The notes beneath the pieces were generated by a model, which made no database searches, was not told the DNA's origin, and saw only the letters and a list, made by a program, of their open reading frames with translations. Positions 1 to 5,058 of a stretch of DNA of 5,058 nucleotides are shown here, one piece after another (positions within the stretch are counted from its first letter, which is position 1; each line of letters opens with the position of its first letter). The stretch lies in NCBI GenBank assembly GCA_021778935.1, contig JAJYBQ010000183.1, positions 1 to 5,058 of the forward strand. The letters are read 5' to 3'. The translations under genes were made by a program, and so were the position numbers. Source of the stretch: Pseudomonadota bacterium (GTDB taxonomy: Bacteria; Pseudomonadota; Gammaproteobacteria; Burkholderiales; Burkholderiaceae).

Positions 1-480
1 CGCATGCAGATCGAGCACCATTGTGTCGTCGGCGGCCGCTGCGCGCACGCCTTGCGCCGCGACCGGCTTCCACGACGGCGTATAGCTGTCGACCCAATGC
101 GACCGCGCAAGGTCGCCATAGCTTGCCTGCCCCAGGATGCGCTCGATCGGCGTGATCGCGATCGTCCGACTGCTGTGCGGCATGCGCACCCAGACGTTCT
201 GTCCCTGCATCAGGACGCGTTCCGACGCATAGCGCCCGCTCAGCACGTCGATCTCGGCGGCGTCCCGCCCAATGCAGACCCGCATGTCTTCCGCGCCCCA
301 TTTCGCGCTGGTCAGACGGATGCGCAACTGCCCCCCGCCGTTGCCGACCCGAACCTGGTCAATCGCGGCCAGCGCGGCAGCGGGATCGGAGGAAGCGGTG
401 ACGGCACCCTGTGCCGGGGCGGCGGCGACCACCACCGCCACCGCAAGCACGGAAATGCCGGATGGAGTCATTTCATGCAT
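1..480 (-). CDS. LolA-like outer membrane lipoprotein-sorting protein (C-terminus outside window)
   Basis: The frame is open from ATG 480 to the left edge, giving 160 residues with no stop. The N-terminus has a hydrophobic export-signal core (ISVLAVAVVVAAA, 9-21) with likely cleavage near APAQG|AV (21-27). The mature part matches the periplasmic LolA_like 'outer membrane lipoprotein-sorting' family as I know it: a beta-strand RVLMQGQNVWVRMP (88-101), followed by SSRTIAITPIERILGQASYGDLAR (104-127, given as the family's conserved 'thin-layer' segment) and a later DDTMVLDLHA strand (151-160). Such proteins form an open half-barrel that shields a hydrophobic cargo in the periplasm and are usually about 240-270 residues, so roughly the last 90-100 are missing. 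It is the natural shuttle partner of the Lol-type ATPase and permease just upstream. Odd point: the n-region (MHEMTPSG) has no Lys or Arg, which is unusual for a Sec signal. If ATG 471 is used the protein begins MTPSG. Confidence 0.87.
   Translation of the reverse strand, partial: MHEMTPSGISVLAVAVVVAAAPAQGAVTASSDPAAALAAIDQVRVGNGGGQLRIRLTSAKWGAEDMRVCIGRDAAEIDVLSGRYASERVLMQGQNVWVRMPHSSRTIAITPIERILGQASYGDLARSHWVDSYTPSWKPVAAQGVRAAAADDTMVLDLHA
473..480 (-). promoter_or_regulatory. ATGCATGA overlap between permease stop and LolA-like start
   Basis: The start ATG (480-478) of the downstream gene lies just ahead of the permease stop TGA (475-473), so the two genes overlap by eight bases. No convincing Shine-Dalgarno is seen upstream (only a weak CGAG/TTGGA context), which suggests translation by re-initiation or coupling. 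A second in-frame ATG at 471 is an alternative start, two bases beyond the stop. Confidence 0.65.
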
Positions 481-1663
481 GTCCAAGTTGCTCGATGATG
501 CTCATGCCGCGAACCGTGCGTCCCGGAACGCGGCCGATCAGACCGCCGAGCGCGACGAACCCGATGAACGTCAGCAGCGCCGCCGGGGCGGAGAAAAAAA
601 TCTGCAGCGGATACCCGAGCGAGCGACCGGGCGGGGGCGGCATCGGAATGTTGGCGACGCTCACGGCGAACGACAGGATCGCTGCCACCCCGATGCCGAT
701 CACCGATCCCGCCCCCATCACCATCGCCCCTTCCAGCGCAAAACTCGCCTGAATCGACCGCATGGGGAGTCCGATTGCCCGCAGCACACCGATTTCGCGG
801 ATCCGCTCCATCACGCTCATCAGCAAAGAATTGGAAATCGAGAGCAGCACCACCAGGATGAGGATCAGGCCGAATATGGAAAAGATCACCCGATAGATCG
901 ACACGACCTGGCCGTAGAACGGATCAACCGCAAACCACGGCTGCACCGCGAGATCCGGAAAGGCGCGCCGCAAGTCCCGCTCCACGGCAGACAGCCGATC
1001 GCCGCGCTTCAACACCACGACGATGCGGGACGCGCCGTCGAGCCCGAGCAACGATCGCGCAGCCGCCAGCGGAATCGTGACCCCGCGGCGGTCCAGCGCG
1101 GGTATCCCGGTTCGGTAGGTTCCGCGAACCGAAAAATCCATTGCGTTCAAGACGCCGTCCCGATTCGTCACCAGAACGGTGACGAGGTCGGCGGGATGGA
1201 TGCGCAATGCCCCGGCGAGGTCCGCGGCCACGGTGATGCCGTTGCCGCCGCCGTCGCCGAGGCCGGTGCCGGAAACCACGGGCAGGAACCCGGCGTTCAG
1301 ACGCGCCTCCTTTTCGACGTCGACGCCGCGACCGACGAACGATGCGGTGCGCTTCCCCGTCGCGAGCAGGCCCTCGAAATGAATGCGTTCCATGGTGAAT
1401 CGCACATCGGGATCCCTCGCCAGGAAGGCTGAGATCCGGGCATCCTGCGATCCCGTCAGATCGTGGCCGGGCACGGGGGATCGGATCTGCAGATCGCCGG
1501 TTTCGCCGTCGATGATCGACTGACGCAACCCCGCAAAGGACGCCAGGACGAAACCGATGCTGAGCAGGATTGCCGCGACGCCTCCGGCGACGACGGAGAT
1601 CGCGAGCATGGAGCGCCGCCGGTTGCGCATCGTGCTCCGGGCCGCATAGCGCAGGACGTTCAT
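473..1663 (-). CDS. ABC transporter permease, FtsX/LolE/MacB-like
   Basis: A 396-residue inner-membrane subunit with the four-helix MacB/LolCE topology. A basic N-terminus (RNRRR, 13-17) precedes TM1 at about 18-44. A periplasmic domain of about 210 residues follows (about 46-255). TM2 (256-282) runs into the coupling-helix motif ERIREIGVLRAIG (286-298), the hallmark of FtsX-domain permeases that contacts the ATPase. TM3 (about 308-335) and TM4 (about 357-378) close the protein. Length matches LolC/LolE (about 400 residues). It pairs with the adjacent LolD-like ATPase; with one permease gene visible, a homodimer is expected rather than the LolC-LolE heterodimer of E. coli, unless another permease lies outside the window. 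The family moves lipoproteins, lipids or other hydrophobic cargo out of the inner membrane; the actual cargo is not readable here. Its stop overlaps the next gene by eight bases. Confidence 0.93.
   Translation of the reverse strand: MNVLRYAARSTMRNRRRSMLAISVVAGGVAAILLSIGFVLASFAGLRQSIIDGETGDLQIRSPVPGHDLTGSQDARISAFLARDPDVRFTMERIHFEGLLATGKRTASFVGRGVDVEKEARLNAGFLPVVSGTGLGDGGGNGITVAADLAGALRIHPADLVTVLVTNRDGVLNAMDFSVRGTYRTGIPALDRRGVTIPLAAARSLLGLDGASRIVVVLKRGDRLSAVERDLRRAFPDLAVQPWFAVDPFYGQVVSIYRVIFSIFGLILILVVLLSISNSLLMSVMERIREIGVLRAIGLPMRSIQASFALEGAMVMGAGSVIGIGVAAILSFAVSVANIPMPPPPGRSLGYPLQIFFSAPAALLTFIGFVALGGLIGRVPGRTVRGMSIIEQLGHA
1660..1663 (-). promoter_or_regulatory. ATGA stop/start overlap coupling ATPase and permease translation
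   Basis: The permease ATG (1663-1661) and the ATPase stop TGA (1662-1660) share bases as ATGA. A GGAG at 1677-1674, ten bases upstream of the ATG and inside the end of the ATPase gene, can serve as the ribosome binding site. This supports equal, coupled production of the two transporter subunits. Confidence 0.85.
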
Positions 1664-2376
1664 TCGGCCAGCACTCCATCGCGCACATGGCAGCAGCGGT
1701 TCACGCGCTCGGTCACGCGCGCGTCATGCGTGGCGATCAGGAACGCCGTGCGGGTGCCCTGCTGTAACGTCGCAAAGCAGTCGAGCAGCCGGGTCGCCGC
1801 AGCAGCGTCGAGGCTGGCCGTCGGTTCGTCGGCCAGGACGATGTCGGGCTCGGCGACCAGGGCGCGCGCGGCGGCAACCCGCTGCTGCTCGCCGCCGGAA
1901 AGTCCCGACGGGCGATGGTGTTCACGGTGCGACAAGCCGATCCGCGCCAAGGCGGAACGCGCCCGCTCCCGGCGCTGGGCCCGGGACTGGACAGAATGCA
2001 ACAGCGGAATTTCGACGTTTTCGAGTGCACTCAGGACCGGAACCAGATTGCCGCTTTGGAAGATGAACCCGATCCGCGTCCGGCGAAAGGTGTCGGCCGC
2101 ACGCCCCCCCGGGGGAGGCGCGTCGGCGCCGTCGTAGACAACCCTTCCGGAGGTCGGCGCATCCAGCAGACCCAGAATGTGGAGCAGCGTGCTCTTCCCG
2201 CTGCCCGACGGGCCCAACAACGCACACATCTGCCCCGGATACAAGGAGAGCGAGGCCTGCTTCAAGGCGACGACGTCACCCGCCCGCTGGCGGTAGATTT
2301 TCGATACTCCGAAGGCCGCAACGCAGGGCCCCTCCCGGGGCGCCGTGGCACGGATCTCCGGAGCGTCGGCGTTCAC
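1660..2376 (-). CDS. ABC transporter ATP-binding protein, LolD/MacB type
   Basis: A 238-residue nucleotide-binding subunit with every ABC motif in order: Walker A GPSGSGKST (55-63), Q-loop IFQSGNLVPVLSALENV (Gln107), signature LSGGEQQR (159-166), Walker B IVLADEP (179-185, catalytic Glu184), D-loop SLD (188-190) and H-loop IATHD (His217). Length and the GNLVP...SALENVEIPLL stretch after the Q-loop fit the LolD/MacB/FtsE branch, whose members power mechanotransmission rather than substrate import. The start is taken as GTG 2376, overlapping the upstream stop as GTGA and giving a family-typical length; longer in-frame extensions to 2739 would run inside the upstream gene. Only a weak G-rich ribosome site precedes it, so translational coupling is likely. 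Its own TGA overlaps the permease ATG. The region around residues 84-94 (ADAPPPGG) is a low-complexity Pro/Gly insert in a normally variable loop. Acts at the cytoplasmic face of the inner membrane. Confidence 0.95.
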   Translation of the reverse strand: MNADAPEIRATAPREGPCVAAFGVSKIYRQRAGDVVALKQASLSLYPGQMCALLGPSGSGKSTLLHILGLLDAPTSGRVVYDGADAPPPGGRAADTFRRTRIGFIFQSGNLVPVLSALENVEIPLLHSVQSRAQRRERARSALARIGLSHREHHRPSGLSGGEQQRVAAARALVAEPDIVLADEPTASLDAAAATRLLDCFATLQQGTRTAFLIATHDARVTERVNRCCHVRDGVLAE

Positions 2377-2999
2377 CGCCCGCCCCAGATCGTGGTCGCA
2401 ACGCCGGGCGATGCGGCCTTCGCGGCACCGAGATCGCGCGCGCTTTCCGATCCATTCCCGGCACGGTGCGCCAGCACGGCAAGCCATGCCAGCGCGGTCG
2501 CCCGATCGCCCGGGCTCATCGTTTGAAACCCCGGATTGCGATACGCATGAGCCAGATCCCGACGGGCAACCGACCCCTGACCGAAAAGCGCGGGAATTTG
2601 CGCGCAGGTGATTCCCCGAACCATCTCGACCTCCAGTCGCTGCGAGGCGGGGGTGTCGGCCCTGGCGGCGATATCGGCAGCCTGCCCCATCAAATCGAGC
2701 GCAAGATGGAGGTTGGCCAGCCGGCTCCACGGCAACCATCCGTCGCGAGCCATCAGCGCTGCGAGGCTTCCTTCATAGACCAGCGGAATCGGATCGGCGG
2801 GGTGGCTTGCCGCTACGTTCCGGGCGAAATCGAAGGCGGACTCGACGGTCTCCGGGTCCATCTTCGCCCTGTCGAAGCGCGCGATCATCTCGCGGATTTC
2901 CGGATCGGCATGGACTCCGTAGCAGCATGCCGACCGCGGACCTGCAACCGCCGCGGCAATCACGAGAAGCCGTGCGAATACCGTTCCGGGCTTGTGCAT
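2373..2999 (-). CDS. Exported alpha-helical (TPR-like) protein of unknown function
   Basis: A 208-residue protein not assigned to a named family. The ATG at 2999 is chosen for its AGGAGG site and because it opens directly on a signal-peptide-like segment: basic start (HK, then R10), hydrophobic LLVIAAAVAG (11-20), then small residues and a Cys pair (SACCYG, 23-28). The -3 position before Cys is Arg, so a canonical lipobox is absent and a soluble periplasmic protein is more likely than a lipoprotein. The mature part is helix-rich with alternating Ala/Leu helices and a stretch DPIPLVYEGSLAAL...DGWLPW (69-91) typical of TPR-like helical hairpins; further helices lie at about 97-113, 146-153 and 164-196. 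It lies between the KS and the ABC ATPase, and its TGA overlaps the GTG start of the ATPase, so it is probably an accessory to the transporter. A scaffold role is inference from fold and position only. Confidence 0.8.
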   Translation of the reverse strand: MHKPGTVFARLLVIAAAVAGPRSACCYGVHADPEIREMIARFDRAKMDPETVESAFDFARNVAASHPADPIPLVYEGSLAALMARDGWLPWSRLANLHLALDLMGQAADIAARADTPASQRLEVEMVRGITCAQIPALFGQGSVARRDLAHAYRNPGFQTMSPGDRATALAWLAVLAHRAGNGSESARDLGAAKAASPGVATTIWGGR

Positions 3000-3006
3000 C
3001 GGGAAC

Positions 3007-3015
3007 TTCCTCCTT
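3007..3015 (-). promoter_or_regulatory. Strong Shine-Dalgarno for the small exported protein
   Basis: On the minus strand this reads AAGGAGGAA, containing a perfect AGGAGG that ends 9 bases before the ATG at 2999. It sits in the 34-base gap after the KS stop codon (TAG, 3036-3034). It is the best ribosome binding site in the window, and it decides the start of the next gene over longer in-frame extensions running back to 3197 inside the KS gene. Confidence 0.85.
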
Positions 3016-3033
3016 GGTCGGGTCATCCTGAAC

Positions 3034-5058
3034 CTATGCCTCCTCGACGACGGCCGCCGTCGCATCCCCCGCGGGAGAAACGTACGCGGCCAGATACGCG
3101 CCGCCATCGCCCCCCTGGCAATGAATCCACTGCGCCGCCGTGGCAACGACCGTGGGAAACGCGGCAGCCTGCCCATGTCCGACCGCCGCGCCGACATCGA
3201 TCACCGGGATGCGCGAGCCCCGGAACAATCGGGCGACGTCATTCCGATAGCAACGGCGCCAGCATCGGGGGCCGTGCAACACGGTCACAATGCCGCGCAG
3301 CCCCGCCGTGGCCAGCCCCGCTTCGCGCATTGCCGCCGCGGCGGCGCGCTCCAGCGCATCGCAATTCCCACCATCGCCCCCGGCGTCCGTTACCGTGGTC
3401 CGGCCCAGGCCGCTGAGCAGGGCCTGGGGCGCGGCGTTGCGCCGAACCATCGCCGCGTACGTCTCCAGGACGAGCGCCGTAGCGCCTTCGGAAATCGGAC
3501 CGACCGACGCATCGCCCCCGTTCTCGACCGGAACATATGCCGCCGACTGATCGGCGAGGAACCGATCGGAAACCTCGTTGGCCCCGAAAACACACAGGCG
3601 CTCCTGGTGCCCCTGGCGAACGAAAAGCATGCCGGCGGCCAGGCCCGCATCCCCACCGACCAGCGTGGTGTTGAACCCTTTCAGTCCGTACGCGATCGAA
3701 ACGGCCCCCGCCGCCGCGTTCAAGGTGGTCAGGGGAAACTGCGACGCGCTTGCAAACTGCGGGCCGTCTTCCATGACGCTGCGCATGAATTTCCGCACCG
3801 CCGTGTGCGATCCGGCCGAGACGGCGCCGATCACCCCGCAGGGGGCGAGCAGATCGTCGCGATCGACGGCGATTCCCGCATCCACGAACGCGAATTCCGC
3901 CGCCGCCAATGCAAACCGGATGAGCGGGGGGCTACGCCGAAAGGCTTCCAGGCGGCCCTCCATCGGCGGCAGCGCACAGGCCATCGCGGTCGTGATTCCC
4001 GGGACATCCGGCGCCAACGCATCCGCCCGGATCATCGCGCGATCGAACCATTCGGGATTCGCGGGAAGACACTTGCCGACCCCGGTGACGAACGTCCGCT
4101 GCCGGATCGGCGCCCGCGGTGTCGCGGGCGCGCGCCTCGAAAGGACGACGGAAGCATTGTTCCCGCCGAAACCGTACTTGTTGCTGATGAATGTCTCGTT
4201 GCGCACCGCCCGGGGTTCGGGACCGACGACGTTCGCGGGTGCGCAGCCCGGACGCAGCGAGGAAAACCCCGCCGTCGGTGCGACGAGCCCCCGTTCCGCC
4301 AGTGCGATCGAAACGGCGATCTCCAGCGCTCCGCAAGCGCCGAGCGTATGTCCCAGAAATCCCTTGAGGGAACTCACCGGGACGGCGCATCCAAACACGC
4401 GAACGGTTGCAATCGATTCGGGAATGTCGTTGGTATCGGTGCCGGTGCCATGGGCAGACACGTAATCCACGTCTTCCGGGACGATGCCGGCATCGCGCAA
4501 GGCGCCGCGCATGGCCGCCTCCAACCCGTGCCCGCTCGCGTCGACCGCGGTCTCGTGGAATGCATCCCCCGATAGCGCGTAGCCGCGCACGAACCATGCG
4601 CCTTGCGCCCCGCGAGCCCGCGCATGACGTGCCGATTCCAGCAGCAGTGCGCAGGCGCCTTCGCCGAGCGTGATCCCGGATGGCCGGGAAAACGGCGCCG
4701 CGCCGACCCGACTGACGGCGCGAAGGCTGTTGAAGCCCGCCAGGATCGACAGCGAAACCGTATCGGTGCCCACGATCAGCGCCGCCGGCACCATCCCGGA
4801 GCGGATGAGGTCGGCACCGATGCCGATCGCCGCATTGCTCGAAGAACATGCGGAAGACACGGTAAGGCGCGGTCCGCCGGATCGCAACATCGTCGTCAGC
4901 ACACCCGCCGGATGATCCGTCAGCGAACCCGCGAAATCCGTCGGCCGCGCCGCCCCGCCCGCGCGCGAAGTCGCCGAGTACATCCGCTCCAGAGAGTGGA
5001 TGCCGCTATGCGAACTTCCAACCACGATCGCGGCGCCGGCATGCGAAAACGCCGCAGA
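3034..5058 (-). CDS. Tandem beta-ketoacyl-ACP synthase: active KS fused to a KS-like domain lacking the catalytic Cys (N-terminus outside window)
   Basis: The frame is open from the right edge to a TAG stop, giving 674 visible residues; a GTG at 5025 lies inside the KS fold and is not a start. Residues 1 to about 310 are a FabF-like KS: nucleophile in VSSACSSSNAA (Cys71), GITLGEGA, SAHGTGTDTND (His203), KGFLGHTLGA (Lys232, His237) and the C-terminal NKYGFGGNNAS. Since FabF-type enzymes carry the Cys near residue 163, about 90 residues are probably missing. A short Ala/Pro/Arg linker leads to a second full-length KS-like unit (about 321-674) starting RTFVTGVGKC, with FPLTTLNAAAG and SEGATALVLE. 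Where the Cys should be it reads TTLVGGDAG; His survives in VLHGPRC (595) and AVGHGQAAA (628). The first half should perform decarboxylative Claisen condensation on ACP-bound acyl chains in the cytoplasm; the second may act as a chain-length-factor-like partner. The CSSSNA motif and context resemble aryl-polyene-type KSs, but the product is unknown. Confidence 0.95.
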   Translation of the reverse strand, partial: SAAFSHAGAAIVVGSSHSGIHSLERMYSATSRAGGAARPTDFAGSLTDHPAGVLTTMLRSGGPRLTVSSACSSSNAAIGIGADLIRSGMVPAALIVGTDTVSLSILAGFNSLRAVSRVGAAPFSRPSGITLGEGACALLLESARHARARGAQGAWFVRGYALSGDAFHETAVDASGHGLEAAMRGALRDAGIVPEDVDYVSAHGTGTDTNDIPESIATVRVFGCAVPVSSLKGFLGHTLGACGALEIAVSIALAERGLVAPTAGFSSLRPGCAPANVVGPEPRAVRNETFISNKYGFGGNNASVVLSRRAPATPRAPIRQRTFVTGVGKCLPANPEWFDRAMIRADALAPDVPGITTAMACALPPMEGRLEAFRRSPPLIRFALAAAEFAFVDAGIAVDRDDLLAPCGVIGAVSAGSHTAVRKFMRSVMEDGPQFASASQFPLTTLNAAAGAVSIAYGLKGFNTTLVGGDAGLAAGMLFVRQGHQERLCVFGANEVSDRFLADQSAAYVPVENGGDASVGPISEGATALVLETYAAMVRRNAAPQALLSGLGRTTVTDAGGDGGNCDALERAAAAAMREAGLATAGLRGIVTVLHGPRCWRRCYRNDVARLFRGSRIPVIDVGAAVGHGQAAAFPTVVATAAQWIHCQGGDGGAYLAAYVSPAGDATAAVVEEA

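Noticed and set aside
1..60. Possible frameshift at the left end of the LolA-like gene
   Set aside because: A first-pass translation seemed to lose the family's VLDL strand, but careful re-reading shows DDTMVLDLHA in the same frame, so the gene is intact to the edge.
594..600. A7 run in the permease gene as a slippery site
   Set aside because: On the coding strand it reads as Ile-Phe-Phe codons in a plausible membrane-proximal segment; no downstream structure or alternative frame product is evident.
272..1432. Plus-strand open frame of 386 codons opposite the permease
   Set aside because: Rich in His, Arg, Gln and Asp, with no hydrophobic or domain pattern, and fully antisense to a well-supported permease.
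2104..2115. C7-G5 run in the ATPase gene as a possible phase-variation tract or hairpin
   Set aside because: The runs are short and encode a Pro/Gly loop in frame. The arms are adjacent with no loop, so neither slippage control nor a terminator is supported.
3000..3197. In-frame upstream extension of the small exported protein
   Set aside because: It would overlap the KS C-terminus and adds an Arg/Pro-rich leader. The AGGAGG site and signal peptide place the start at 2999.
2992..4575. Long plus-strand open frame of 527 codons opposite the KS gene
   Set aside because: Arg/Pro/Gly-rich translation with no recognisable domain, lying antisense to a clear KS. Long open antisense frames are common in GC-rich genes.
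3932..4849. Second minus-strand frame inside the KS gene
   Set aside because: Out-of-frame shadow of the KS; Arg-rich translation with no motif.

Overview
The window is a tightly packed, GC-rich stretch (roughly two-thirds G+C by eye) in which every supported gene lies on the minus strand. Read in the direction of transcription (high to low coordinates), it holds five genes: a beta-ketoacyl-ACP synthase (KS) polypeptide cut by the right edge, a small exported helical-repeat protein, an ABC-transporter ATPase of the LolD/MacB type, its FtsX/LolE-like permease, and a LolA-like periplasmic 'outer membrane lipoprotein-sorting' protein cut by the left edge. A LolA-like carrier and Lol-type transporter imply a Gram-negative (diderm) cell. 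The base composition and gene style suggest a high-GC proteobacterium, but the sequence does not fix the genus.

Layout: 3034-5058 encodes a tandem KS. Its first half has a complete Cys-His-His active site. Its second half keeps the KS fold motifs but has lost the nucleophilic cysteine, so it looks like a fused, non-condensing KS partner (chain-length-factor-like). A 34-base gap carrying a strong Shine-Dalgarno follows. Positions 2373-2999 encode an exported alpha-helical protein, 1660-2376 the ATPase, 473-1663 the permease and 1-480 the LolA-like protein. The last four genes are joined by stop/start overlaps (GTGA, ATGA, ATGCATGA), so this is almost certainly one operon whose promoter lies to the right of the window and whose end lies to the left.

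How it may work together (inference): the KS builds or elongates an acyl or polyene chain on an acyl carrier protein encoded elsewhere. The ABC ATPase and permease, with the LolA-like protein, extract a hydrophobic product or a lipid/lipoprotein carrying it from the inner membrane and carry it across the periplasm. The general logic resembles aryl-polyene-type pigment clusters, which pair KS/chain-length-factor proteins with a LolA-like protein and an exporter. Here the transport module is a Lol-like ABC transporter and the two KS halves are on one chain. No RNA genes, mobile elements, CRISPR arrays, terminators or notable repeats were found.
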